NCBI RefSeq assembly: GCF_023898315.1
Contig: NC_064621.1
Span: forward strand, 537,251,383-537,315,382
Source of the DNA: Schistocerca nitens
Taxonomy: Eukaryota > Arthropoda > Insecta > Orthoptera > Acrididae
Reading direction: 5' to 3'
Length of the DNA stretch: 64,000 bases
Shown here: positions 44,560 to 55,069 of the stretch, piece after piece
How the letters are laid out: each line of letters opens with the position of its first letter
How positions within the stretch are numbered: the stretch's first letter is position 1
Position numbers and translations under genes: made by a program
Notes under the pieces: generated by a model
Databases searched by the model: none
Told to the model about the DNA's origin: nothing
The model's input: only the letters and a program-made list of their open reading frames with translations

Positions 44560-45400
44560 AGAGCATGGTTACATATTATTGACCGGTGAGGGGACAAAAG
44601 AGAGGAGTTTTCAATATTGTGGGAGAAGTCAGTAAGGTATTGTTCGGTGCATTGGACGAGGCCGATGCCGCCTATTATAAGTCTCACATAGATAGTATGG
44701 AGTCGAGATCAGAATCATTACTGACATTAACAGAGGAACAAGTGGCGGTTCAAATGGCTCTGAGCAGTATGGGACTTAACATCGGAGGTCATCAGTCCCC
44801 TAGGACTTAGAACTACTTAAACCTGACTAACCTAAGAACATCACACACATCCATGCCCGAGGCAGGATTCGAAACTGCAATCGTAGCGGTCACGTGGTTC
44901 CAGACTGAATCGCCTAGAACTGAATCGCCCGGCCGGCTAACAAGTGGCAGTATTCAGAGCCACATTGCCAGGATTGAATTGAACAGTAGAATCAGCAGCT
45001 ACAAGTGAGCAACTGCTCACGGAATGACCATTCTAGAACAATTCATTACTTACTCTCTAAGGGCCACAGATCAGGGTCTAAAAAGGATTGCTGCATTCAT
45101 GGAGGTTGTCGAACAACTCCTAAAACTGCAAATCCTATTTTATGAACTAAGTAGACAATATGAACAATTAGTAAGTGCTATAATTCGCGCTCAGAAAGGC
45201 ATTCTTGCACCAGACATGGTAAATCCAGTTTAAACTGTCCAATACCTACAACAAATTCAGGCAGAGATAAGAGATGTACGATTTCCAGTACCGCTACTAG
45301 AAGAGCAGCGCTGCATATTATTGAATGTCATGGAATTTGATGTATTTGTAAGCAAAGATGTATTACAAACAGTTATGATGGAGGAACATCCGCAATTGAG
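44560..45400 (+). pseudogene. Env-like relic of the LTR element
   Basis: The stretch at 44596-44745 and 45024-45233 has the character of the fusion-protein part of errantivirus/baculovirus F-type envelope proteins: a basic Lys-Arg site followed by a hydrophobic GVFNIVGEVSKVLFGALD segment, then a heptad-like Leu-rich stretch. It is broken by a SINE, stops and a rearrangement that duplicates about 70 bp (44497-44565 and 45236-45312). No membrane anchor was found. It cannot make a protein. Confidence 0.65.
44747..44938 (-). mobile_element. tRNA-derived SINE, family A
   Basis: Nearly complete, with a small duplication in the head (two GAATCGCC). Perfect flanks AACAAGTGGC (44737-44746, 44939-44948). 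Confidence 0.92.
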
Positions 45401-47035
45401 CATTATAGTTGAGGTTCAAGATACTGCTTCAGTTGTAAAGTTTTTTTATTTTCCACTACTTAAGGTACGACCGGTTTCGGACACTCATAAGCCCATCACT
45501 AGGTGCGATACTGAAAATAAAAAAAGAGACGGAAGCTAATAATAATTTTTATGCGCACTATTACACATGAGAAATAAAAAGAAGAAGTTCTATATAACAT
45601 TTTAGAAAATAGAGTTGGGGCTAGGTGTGGTGAAATCTAAGTCAGTGTCAAAGCAACACAAGACAATACTGCGGACGACTGGCTAGGTCCAGAAATATAC
45701 AATGAACGCCAGGACTCTTCCTCTTTGTGCTGTCACCCCGAGTGCCGAGGTGGACGAATACGGGATGCTGTGTACCACCGGCGAGCGCAAAACACGTAGC
45801 AGCGCACACGAAGGGGGGAAACAAACTCGCAAACCAGAGTGGTAAAAGTACTGCCATCTGTTGACGGGAAGAACAACGCGGGGAAACTAGCCCGGCCGTT
45901 CACAATTTGAATTAGTGATTTACATTCAAAAAGAAAAAAAGAACATTACAAGAAAGTTACATGAAAAGCGTTAAAAGTACATTATGAATGGTAAAGGAAC
46001 ATATTGCACAGAACCGTAGTACAACTAACTAGAAGTCGGCGACATAAAGTTTATGGATAAACCGTAAAACACAATGAAACCTGATCCCACTTTCCATAAG
46101 TGGCATGCAAGATTTTAGTTTAGTGGGGACGTATATGGCGACGTTGTATAATGCGCCACAGTCACGAGTGAAAAGAACGTACACATGTGCCACTCCTATT
46201 AGAAAACATCTCGGTACTAAACAAAATGAAACGAAGTAAAACCTTAAGATCCATACTGTCAAAAACTCCTATACCAATTAATAACTAGCAGCAATATCAC
46301 TAAAGGATCACATTAAAAATAGGAGCAATTCGAAAACTGTTAACTAAAAGCCGGCGACTCAACAAGGGTCATGTAAGATAAAACGTGAGGGAAATTTTAC
46401 TTAATGAATGACAAGGCAAACATTAATTTAGTGAGGACAAAGATAATGTGCTTTTTTACTAGAAGTTTAATTTTTTATCCTATGACTACGCCGCACTATC
46501 TTGAATCGTCCGTGTTCGCTAAACAGTTACGGTTAGGGAGCACTCAAGGTGCGGGGTGGCGACGCTGCCGTCGTAGTAGAAGAAGACGGACGTAATAATG
46601 AACTCACAATATTTACGTCTTTAAAAGCACAGTTTTCGAAGAAATATCTATAGCTTGTGGCAAACGAGTAATAGTTTACCACAAAAGCAAGGGTAAACAT
46701 CAATGTCCTACGATCATTTCATTTCATTTCAGTGTGAAAGAAAAAGTTGGGATTACAAAAATATACTTATGTTTCAGAAATGAAATGGTAGTGCGACCTC
46801 CAGGCCCGATGAGAGAAAGCACAGGTGCCAACAAAATGTAATTAATTACTTATTTACATAAAAATACGCGACGTGAACTGTTTGATAATCTAAAAATCAC
46901 ACGTATCAAAACTGTATTGGTCTAGAGCCCACAGAAGACGCCTTAGAGTAAAAAAAGATGAAACGCGTCTGAGAGAAATAAATTATAGTTGCAGCAAGAA
47001 AAGCCGGTTTTATTTACGAAACAAATATTTCTGTG
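45400..47035. other. Mostly unrecognised; Penelope-like motif at the start
   Basis: 45465-45515 reads CGACCGGTTTCGGACACTCA and CCCATCACTAGG, similar in type to the GGTTTCGG...CATCAG motif near 25240 and 27620. 45700-45900 is GC-richer. The rest is AT-rich with a diverged tandem repeat (next entry). Confidence 0.4.
45970..46445 (+). repeat. Diverged tandem repeat, about 315-bp period
   Basis: AAAGGAACATATT, AACTAGAAGTCGGCGAC, GATAAACCGT and TTTAGTTTAGTGGGGAC at 45990-46135 recur in the same order as AAAGGATCACATT, AACTAAAAGCCGGCGAC, GATAAAACGT and ATTAATTTAGTGAGGAC at 46305-46440. Confidence 0.55.
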
Positions 47036-47303
47036 CTTGCTGCGGAGGATGGCCACGCAAACAAAGTTGTTAGCCTTCAGAATGGCATCTGTAACTGCAG
47101 GTTAGTTCCAAGCAAAAGAGCTGTCATTGGTTCACAGTCAAACACCTCGCAGCTCGACTGGACGGCTCTGTTAGTGGTGCTCACAAAACTTCACTGGGCT
47201 GTTCTTCCTCATCCACCCTACAGCCCGAATCTCGCTCCTTCCAACTTCCATTTGTTTGGCCCAATGAAGGATGCACTCCAAGTGAATCAGTATGTCGAGC
47301 GGT

Positions 47304-47506
47304 TCAAATGGTTCAAATGGCTCTGAGCACTATGGGACTCAACTGCTGAGGTCATAAGTCCCCTAGAACTTAGAACTACTTAAACCTAACTAACCTAAGG
47401 ACAACACACACGTCCATGCCCGAGGCAGGATTCGAACCTGCGACCGTAGCGGTCGCGCGGTTCCAGACTGTAGCGCCAGAACCGCTCGGCCACCAGCGGC
47501 CGGCTA
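47304..47506 (-). mobile_element. tRNA-derived SINE, family A
   Basis: Complete copy with perfect 13-bp duplications TATGTCGAGCGGT (47291-47303, 47507-47519) made from the head of the SINE C it entered. Confidence 0.94.
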
Positions 47507-47638
47507 TATGTCGAGCGGTCTAAGGCGCTGTAGTCATGGACAGTGCGGCTGATCCCAGCGGAGGTTCGACTCCTCCCTCGGGCATGGGTGTGTGTGTTTG
47601 TCTTTAGGATAATTTAGGTTAAGTGGTGTGTAAGCTTA

Positions 47639-47667
47639 GGGACTGATGACCTTAGCAGTTAAGTCCC
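47639..47667 (+). other. SINE C hairpin, T-A form
   Basis: GGGACT, loop GATGACCTTAGCAGTTA, AGTCCC. Same family and spacing as 39076-39104, with the other base pair. Confidence 0.7.
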
Positions 47668-48131
47668 ATAAGATTTCACACATTTGAATCGGTATGTGGA
47701 TGATGGGGAGGTTATTGACGCGGCAACAGGGTCGCTCTGACATCGACCAACAGAGTGGTACCATGCTAGCATACAGGTCCACCCCCCCCCCCCCCAGTAA
47801 AGTGGGTTAAGGCCGTCTCATTGAACGGCGGTTATGTTGAAAAATGAGGTTCATACTAAAAGAGTAGGAAATAACCTGGTTTACTGGAATCCTGAATAAA
47901 ACCAACCTGATTTCAGAAAGAGATGTTTCACATTACGTATTGAACGCTCCTCGTACTACTACTGTGTACAGTATCACAACACTCTAGTCACGGCCGGTGT
48001 GGCCGAAAGTTCTAAGCGCTTCAGTCCAAAACTGCGATACCGCTCCGGTCGCAGGTTCGAATCCTGCCTCGGGCATGGACGTGAGTGGTGTCCTTAGGTT
48101 AGTTAGGTTTAAGTAATTTCAATTTCTAGGG

Positions 48132-50240
48132 GAAGAAAGGGGAAGAAGTGGGATGCGGAAGTACTAAGGAATGACGAGATACGTTTGAAGTTCTCTAACG
48201 CTATAGATACAGCAATAAGGAATAGCGCAGTAGGCAGTACAGTTGAAGAGGAATGGACATCCCTAAAAAGGGCCATCACAGAAGCTGGGAAGGAAAACAT
48301 AGGTACAAAGAAGGTAGCTGCGAAGAAACCATGGGTGACAGAAGAAATACTTCAGTTGATTGATGAAAGGAGGAAGTACAAACATGTTCCGGGAAAATCA
48401 GGAATACAGAAATACAAGTCGCTGAGGAATGAAATAAATAGGAGGTGCAGGGAAGCTAAGAAGAAATGGCTGCAGGAAAAATGAGAAGACATCGAAAAAG
48501 ATATGATTGTCGGAAGGACAGACTCAGCATACAGGAAAGTCGAAACAACCTTTGGTGACATTAAAAGCAACGGTGGTAACATTAAGAGTGCAACGGGAAT
48601 TCCACTGTTAAATGCAGAGGAGAGAGCAGATAGGTGGAAAGAATACATTGAAAGCCTCTACGAGGGTGAAGATTTGGCGGATGTGATAGAAGAAGAAACA
48701 GGAGTCGATTTAGAAGAGATAGGGGATCCAGTATTAGAATCGGAATTTAAGAGAGCTTTGGAGGACTTACGGTCAAATAAGGCAGAAGGGATAGATAACA
48801 TTCCATCAGAATTTCTAAAATCATTGGGGGAAGTGGAAACAAAACGACTATTCACGTTGGTGTGTAGAATATATGAGTCTGGCGACATACCATCTGACTT
48901 TCGGAAAAGCATCATCCACACAATTCCGAAGACGGCAAGAGCTGACAAGTGCGAGAATTACCGCACAATCAGCTTAGCAGCTCATGCATCGAAGCTGCTT
49001 ACAAGGATAATATACGGAAGAACGGAAAAGAAAATTGAGAATTCGCTAGGTGACGATCAGTTTGGCTTTAGGAAAAGTAAAGGGACGAGAGAGGCAATTC
49101 TGACATTACGGCTAATAATGGAAGCAAGGCTAAAGAAAAATCAAAACACATTCATAGGATTTGTCGACCTGGAAAAAGCGTTCGACAATATAAAATGGTG
49201 CAAGCTGTTCGAGATTCTGAAAAAAGTAGGGGTAAGCTATAGGGAGAGACGGGTCATATACAATATGTACAACAACCAAGAGGGAATAATAAGAGTGGGC
49301 GATCAAAAACGAAGTGCTCGTATTAAGAAGGGTGTAAGACAAGGCTGTAGCCTTTCGCCCCTACTCTTCAATCTGTACATCGAGGAAGCAATGATGGAAA
49401 TGAAAGAAAGGTTCAGGAGTGGAATTAAAATACAAGGTGAAAGGGTATCAATGATACGATTCGCTGATGACATTGCTATCCTGAGTGAAAGTGAAGAAGA
49501 ATTAAATGATCTGCTGAACGGAATGAACAGTCTAATGAGTACACAGTATGGTTTGAGAGTAAATCGGAGAAAGACGAAGGTAATGACAAGTAGTGGAAAT
49601 GAGAACAGCGAGAAACTTAACACCAGGATTGATGGTCACGAAGTCAATGAAGTTAAGGAATTCTGCTACCTAGGCAGTAAAATAACCAATGACAGACGGA
49701 GCAAGAAGGACATCAAAAGCAGACTCGCTATGGCAAAAAAGGCATTTCTGGCCAAGAGAAGTCTACTAGTATCAAATACCGGCCTTAATTTGAGGAAGAA
49801 ATTTCAGAGGATGTACGTCTGGAGTACAGCATTGTATGGTAGTGAAACATGGACTGTGGAAAAACCGGAACAGAAGAGAATCGAAGCATTTGAGATGTGG
49901 TGCTATAGAGGAATCTTGAAAATTAGGTGGACTGATAAGGTAAGGAATGAGGAGGTTCTACGCAGAATCGGAGAGGAAAGGAATATGTGGAAAACACTGA
50001 TAAGGAGAAGGGAAAGGATGATAGGACATCTGCTAAGACATGAGGGAATAACTTCCATGGTACTAGAGGGAGCTATAGAGGGCAAAAACTGTAGAGGAAG
50101 ACAGAGATTGGAATACGTCATGCAAATAATTGAGGACGTAGGTTGCAAGTGCTACTCTGAGATGAAGAGGTCAGCACAGGAAAGGAATTCGTGGCGGGCC
50201 GCATCAAACCAGTCAGTAGACTGATGACCAAAAAAAAAAG
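48132..50240 (+). mobile_element. RTE-like LINE, 5'-truncated
   Basis: About 2.1 kb from within the linker upstream of RT to a poly-A (50230-50239). AGGGGA or similar at both junctions is a short target duplication. The 3' end reads CAGTAGACTGATGACC before poly-A. 5' truncation plus poly-A is normal for target-primed reverse transcription. Confidence 0.9.
48134..50224 (+). pseudogene. RTE-like reverse transcriptase, nearly open
   Basis: One frame throughout, with a single in-frame TGA at 48482-48484. The linker has EEEWTSLKRAITEAG and KPWVTEEILQLIDERRKYK. The 573-codon part from 48503 has RT motifs: CENYRTISLAAHASKLLTRI, GFRKSKGTREAI, FVDLEKAFDNIKW (catalytic Asp, about residue 220), GVRQGCSLSPLLFNLYIEEA, IRFADDIAIL (FADD, about 320), FCYLGSKITNDRR, then ALYGSETWT, KKRIEAFEMW-type EAFEMWCYRGILKIRW and RMIGHLLRH. 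The endonuclease is missing. Same family as 58558-61238, but much better preserved. Confidence 0.92.
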
Positions 50241-50606
50241 GGGACTGATGACCTCAGACGTTAAGTTCCATAGTGCTCAGAGCCATTTGGACCCTTTAAA
50301 CCAACACTCTAGTCAGCGGCCGAAGTCCTTTTGCCGTAGGAATAAAATATTATTAGAGATTTTAGTTTGTCGATGAAATTATTTGTGCAGTAGCGGAGAG
50401 TGGTACGGCAAAATCATTGCTGACAGTGGCTCCACGTTTTTCACGTGTGCATACTTGAAAGAAACGGAAAAACTGAAGGCAGATAACGTTTAATGGTAGA
50501 ATCTTGTTTGAAATCTCGTTGAAAGCAGACGTGTTTCGTACAGTGTCCCATTTCACAGGTAATATTGTTACACGATGAAAAGTAACATGTGAGATACAGT
50601 TTTAGG

Positions 50607-50822
50607 GTCCGCAGCTCGTGGTCGTGCAGTAGCGTTCTCGCTTCCCACACCCGGGTTCCCGGGTTCGATTCTCGGCGGGGTCAGGGATTTTCTCTGCCTC
50701 GTGATGACTGGGTGTTGGTTGATGTCCTTCGATTAGTTAGGTTTAAGTAGTTCTAAGTTCTAGGGGACTGATGACCATAGATGTTAAGTCGCATAGTGCT
50801 CAGAGCCATTTGAACCATTTGA
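50607..50822 (+). mobile_element. SINE family B, full length
   Basis: tRNA-like head GTCCGCAGCTCGTGGTCGTG, CAGTAGCGTTCTCGCTTCCC, B box GGTTCGATTC, GGCGGGGTCAGGGATTTTC, CTGCCTCGTGATGACTGGG, then the family A body and hairpin and TTTGAACC tail. Perfect 11-bp duplications ACAGTTTTAGG (50596-50606, 50823-50833). Confidence 0.94.
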
Positions 50823-50833
50823 ACAGTTTTAGG

Positions 50834-51550
50834 TTTCGACTAATTATTAATTTTCATTTGATTCTAGACCTGTACGTTAGCCTGCTTCGGGTGGTTTGTG
50901 TTACTGAAGCGCTATCGTGACAGAATCAGTGGGCAGAGACAGTATGCGGTAGAAACAAGCCGCACGCCCGTGGAATAGTTCAGAGAGGTCTAATTGCTGA
51001 GAACAGCACCTCCGTGGAGGCTGCGTTTCAATGCGATCAGCCGAGAGTGTAGACGCACAGTGGTCCCCAATTCCGTCATAAATCGCTGCAGTGTGTGTGC
51101 GGGCGCTGGCGCATTACGGAGTCACTTGATTAAAACTGCAGCGCCGCCGGTGCGGGCTGCCGGCCGGAATACAAATGTGCTGGAACGCACCTGCCGCTGG
51201 CACCGCTCCAGCCGGCAGCCGCTGGATTCCCTGGAACGCTGCCAGGCGGGGGCCGCACGCGCTGGCGACCCTGCGGGCTGCGTAAGCTCTGACGTCACGG
51301 GAGCCGGGGACGCCGGGAGAGGTAGCCGGGGGCCTGTTCAGCGAGTTGTCGACAGAAGCAGGCGTAACTCGAACGTATTTCTTTGCAGGCAATTATTCAA
51401 ATAAATAACTTAAAAACTTATTATTCTCAGATGAAGGTATTATTCCCTCTACAAATAGAAATAATTTTTGCTTCCTTTGTGTAACTTTAACTGATGAATA
51501 GCATAGAGCACAGCCGCAGCTTTAGTTTGGGTTCCACAGAGGGACTATAC
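50834..51550. other. CpG-rich patch, no gene recognised
   Basis: 51080-51340 is markedly GC- and CpG-rich for this window (for example GCCGCCGGTGCGGGCTGCCG). ORFs of 136 (plus) and 92 (minus) codons have no known motif. A regulatory CpG island is possible but unproven. Confidence 0.4.
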
Positions 51551-52702
51551 TACACCGAAGCGCCAAAGAAATTGGTATAGACATGCGTATTCAAATACAG
51601 AGATATGTAAACAGGCAGAATACGGTGCTGTTCTCGGCAACGCCTGTACAAGACGCCAAGTGTCTGACATAGTTGTTGCTCGGTTACGGCTGCTATAAAG
51701 GCAGGTTATCAAGTTTTAAGTGATTTGAACATGGAGTTATAGCCGGCGCAAGAAAGATCGGACAGGAAGTGGTGATTTTCCCGTACGACTATTTCACGAG
51801 CGTACAGTGAATATCAGGAGCTCGGTAAAACATCAAATCTCTGACATCGCTGCGGTTGGAAAAGATCATGCAAGAAGGAGACAACGACGACTGAAAACAA
51901 TCGTTCAATGTGACGTAAGTGCAATCCTTCCGCAAATTGCTGCAGATTTCAATGCTGGGCCATCAACAGGTGTCAGCGTGCGAAACATTCAAGGAAACAT
52001 CATCGATATAGGTTTTCGGAGCCGAAGGCCCACTCGTGTACCCTTGATGAATGCACGACACAAAGCTTTACGCCTCGCCTAGGCCCACCAACACCGACAT
52101 TGGACTGGAAACATCTTACCTGGTCGGACGAGTCTCGCTTGAAACTGTTTCGAGTGGATGGACGTGTATCGGTATGGAGACTACCTCATAAATCCATGGA
52201 CCTTGTGTGTCAGCAGGGGGCTGTTCAAGCTGGTGGAGGCTCTGTAATGGTTCGGGGCGTGTGAAGTTGGAGTGATATGGGAACCTTGATACGTCTAGAT
52301 GTGACTCTGACAGGTGATACGTGGGTATCCATTCATGTCCACTGTGCATTCCGACGAACTAGGGCTATTCCAGCAGGATAACGCAATGCCCCACAAGTCC
52401 AGAATTGCTACAGAATGGCTCCAGGAACACAACACTTCCGCTGGCTACCAAACTCCCCAGACATGAACATTATTGAGCAAATCTGGGATGCCTTGCAATG
52501 TGCTGTTCAGAAGAGATCTCCAGCCCGTGACATTCTTACGGATTTGTGGACAGCCCTGCAGGATTCAAGGCGTCAGTTCCCTCCAGCACTACTTCAGACA
52601 ATAGTCGAGTCCATGCCACGTCGTGTTGCGGCACTTCTGCATACTCGCAGGGGCCCTACATGATTTAGGCAGGTTTACCAGTTTCTTTGGCTCTTCAGTG
52701 TA
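51551..52702 (+). mobile_element. Tc1-like transposon (same family as 28347)
   Basis: Ends TACACCGAAGCGCCAAAGAA and, reversed, TACACTGAAGAGCCAAAGAA. Length 1,152 bp. The interior parallels 28347-29520 closely. Confidence 0.88.
51730..52663 (+). pseudogene. Tc1-like transposase, pseudogene
   Basis: IVQCDVSAILPQIAADFNAG and RNIQGNIIDIGFRSRRPTRV (51807-52082); TDESRLKLFRVDGRVSVW (first catalytic Asp, near 52120); WSDMGTLIRLDVTLTGDTWV; the second-Asp region at about 52375 is frame-broken; HFRWLPNSPDMNIIEQIWDA keeps the final Glu (52415-52663); ends RRGPT and stop. Several stops and shifts. Confidence 0.85.
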
Positions 52703-52755
52703 CTTAGTACCATGAATACTATCCTCAGATGATTTGCAGATCAGGCAGTTATCTA

Positions 52756-53537
52756 CGATGGATGTCCAGCAAGTAATGCCACACATTTTTTTCTCGGCCA
52801 GTTTTGATTGAAAAAATGTGGAATTTGTTGTAGGAAGTCATAGAATATTCCCGTTTCAACCCCACCAGTTCTATAAAGTTCCGATAGGTGGCAGGGCTAT
52901 AGACAGCGTTTAAAATAGCGTCTGTAAAGGAGGTGTGATCCAAGCAGAGATCACTGAGCGTCCTTTTTCCGGAAAATCAGAGCATCGCAGATTTCCATAC
53001 TCGCTTGCAGGTTGTCTACGGAGACCTGGCAGTGAACAAAAGCATGGTGAGTCGTCGAGCGAGGCATCTATCATCATCGTAAAAATGCCGCACAAACCTG
53101 TCAAATCTCCCGTGTGCCGGCCGGTCGCACAGAAACGACTTCAAGTGTACGCACACTATAGGAGCTCACAGACTTCACTGCACTGTTCTTCCTTACACAT
53201 TCTATAGCCTGGATCTCGCACCATCCGACTTCCATCTGTTCGACCCGAGAAGGACGCAACCCGGGAGAAGCACTACGTGGACGATGGGGGGGGGGGGGGG
53301 TTATCGATAAAGCAAGACGCTCATTTCGACGTCGACACACCGTGGCACCACGCGGGCATACAGGTCCTCCTAGTAAGGTGGCGTAAGGCCGTTGCACAGA
53401 ATGGAGATAATGTTGAAAAATGGGGTTTTATAGCCAAAAGAGTCGGTGATAATATAGTGTATTATAATCCTAAATAAAACCAAAAACCAACCTGCTTTCA
53501 GAAAGAAAGTGCTGCATTACTTACTGAATGCCCCTCG
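52756..53537 (+). mobile_element. Mariner-like deletion derivative
   Basis: Left end CAGCAAGTAATGCCACACAT and, reversed from the right end, CAGTAAGTAATGCAGCAC are inverted repeats. The interior joins a transposase start region (SGKSEHRRFPYSLAG, RRPGSEQKHGESSSE) to the C-terminal part (YSLDLAPSDFH-type sequence at 53210, TPWHHAGIQVLLVRWRKAVA). The catalytic core is missing. A G15 tract lies at 53286-53300. It begins 53 bp after the preceding Tc1. Confidence 0.75.
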
Positions 53538-53855
53538 CTTAATGAAGATTGTAGGTATTTGGTTAAAATTTTAACTTTCAAATTATCGATTTTTCAATGA
53601 GTTCTGAATCGTAAGCTAACTGCAAAGATCTCTTACCACGTGACCGACTATTTTGGACATTACGGTCTCTAAGTAATCGAGTGAAGCCATGCCCGCTAGG
53701 ATGTATACAGGTATTTGTAGACACTAAATACGAACCAACCACAAGCGTGCACAGGTCGGCTAAATTGTTCGTTTGCCCTATTGAACCATGGGCAAAGCGG
53801 TTCTACACTCTGTTTCCTTTCAGCTTTTGGTATGCTGCTCTGGTTCTCATTATCA

Positions 53856-53956
53856 AATGGATCTGAGCACTATGGGACTTAACATCTGAGGTCATCAGTC
53901 CCCTAGAACTACTTAAACCTAAATAAGCTAAGGACGTCACACAGATCCATGCCTGA
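53856..53956 (-). mobile_element. SINE family A, 5'-truncated
   Basis: Tail and body only; the sequence stops at CATGCC, before the tRNA head. Flanks TCTCATTATCA and TCTCAATATCA (53845-53855, 53957-53967) show this is a 5'-truncated insertion, not later damage. Confidence 0.9.
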
Positions 53957-53967
53957 TCTCAATATCA

Positions 53968-55069
53968 TCTTGACTGTTGCTTCATGTTTTGCTACAGACT
54001 ACTGGTATGGTACCTTGCTTCGAGGTTCCATTGTCCTGCATCGAACTACGACAAGTATAGCGACGCTGTGGTACGCATTTCGCAGCCTGGCGTAGTTTTT
54101 GTTTGCAGTATTTTTCGGTTTTTAAGTGTGACGGCAGTTGTGTTCAAAATTAACTTCCATTTATCAGAGAAGAAGATGAGGTTTGATACACATGATACAG
54201 TATAGGTTTTCGCCTCGCCCATATGTGTAGTAGGTGTACTTAACTACATCACATTCTCCTTAATTTAAATGTGTTCTGGATTTGCTGATATATCTAGAAT
54301 CTGTTTTTGTTCAGTTCTTTCGTATATGGTGGCCTTGTATGACATGTGGTCAACTACAGGGCAAGTGTAAAGTTCATGTATTAATGGTTTTCAATTGAGT
54401 CTTAATGATCATAAACTCTAGTAAAGCTTCTACTTTTTAAGCTCACTCCCGAGATACTAACAAAATTCAGATCCAGAATGGGACTGCACACGTGCCTTTG
54501 ATATTCATTTTCCAATCTGCAGTTAATTCAAGCACGAATTTGATTGTGAATTCTGCCTTCAGCAAGAACGTTGGTCAGTGTGAAGCACAATTTCAGTCAG
54601 CAGAATCTTTTCCAAAAACTGCAATCACCAGAAAACTTTCCCTGTTCTTTGTATGATTCACTGCTTAGAAGATAAATAGTGCTGCGAACACTCAGAGACA
54701 GCTTGGTGCTTCCGAGATTATGTTTGACGTGATTTTTATACATATTTGTATTTCCAGTTTTGTGTAGATGGGTGTTAGGCTACAAGACTGAGCCACGCAT
54801 GCTCACAGCACTTGGTCTGCCTACAGGGAAGATGAATTACATGTACATCGAGTCCGATTATGGAATTTAAAGAAGTAACTGTGATGATAAATTTTACCCA
54901 AATATTCTATTATGCCCCAATTTACTTTCGTTGCGCAATGTCAGCAATCTCTATTCTTGTACATGTTTATGAATTTTGGTCATATTATATCATAAATCGT
55001 TTCTTGGGTCAAGATTTTATGTAGGGAGGGGCACATATTCCAGTCATTTTTCTGATAACATGCTTTCTT
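53968..55069. other. Unrecognised stretch
   Basis: No coding or repeat signature that I can support. Confidence 0.35.

Larger units (their letters stand above)
37150..45400 (+). mobile_element. Errantivirus-like LTR retroelement, decayed and LTR-less
   Basis: Gag-, protease-, RT/RNase H-, integrase- and Env-like relics follow one another on the plus strand in Ty3/gypsy order, and the presence of an Env-like part points to the errantivirus type. No LTR was recognised: the left side is cut at the LINE, the right side fades after 45400. Inserted into it are SINEs at 39050, 39417, 40015, 43758 and 44747, and Tc1 copy 3. Confidence 0.82.
47296..47684 (+). mobile_element. SINE family C, split by SINE A
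   Basis: Head GAGCGGTCTAAGGCGCTG, B box GGAGGTTCGACTCC, GGGCATGGGTGTGTGTG, hairpin 47639-47667, tail. Flanks TGAATCAGTATGT and TGAATCGGTATGT (47283-47295, 47685-47697). Its first bases are interrupted by the SINE at 47304-47506. Confidence 0.88.
47040..47953 (+). mobile_element. Mariner-like deletion derivative
   Basis: A start-region remnant (ATGGCATCTGTAACTGCAGG at 47084) is joined directly to the C-terminal transposase part: LHWAVLPHPPYSPNLAPSNF, HLFGPMKDALQVNQYV. The catalytic middle is gone. The 3' end CACATTACGTATTGAACGCT then CCTCG and TA (47954) matches the terminal repeat of the relative at 52756-53537. It hosts a SINE C with a SINE A inside. A C14 tract lies at 47782-47795. The left end is unclear. 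Confidence 0.75.
47991..50301 (+). mobile_element. SINE family A, split by an RTE-like LINE
   Basis: The head and first half (47991-48132) end at TTCTAGGGG; the second half (50241-50301) begins GGGACTGATGACCTCAG and ends at CATTTGGACC. Perfect 14-bp duplications CAACACTCTAGTCA (47977-47990, 50302-50315) enclose the whole, which proves both parts are one SINE. Confidence 0.94.

Noticed and set aside
51114-51392. 92-codon ORF in the CpG-rich patch
   Set aside because: No known motif, overlapping ORFs on both strands, and high GC makes long ORFs likely by chance.
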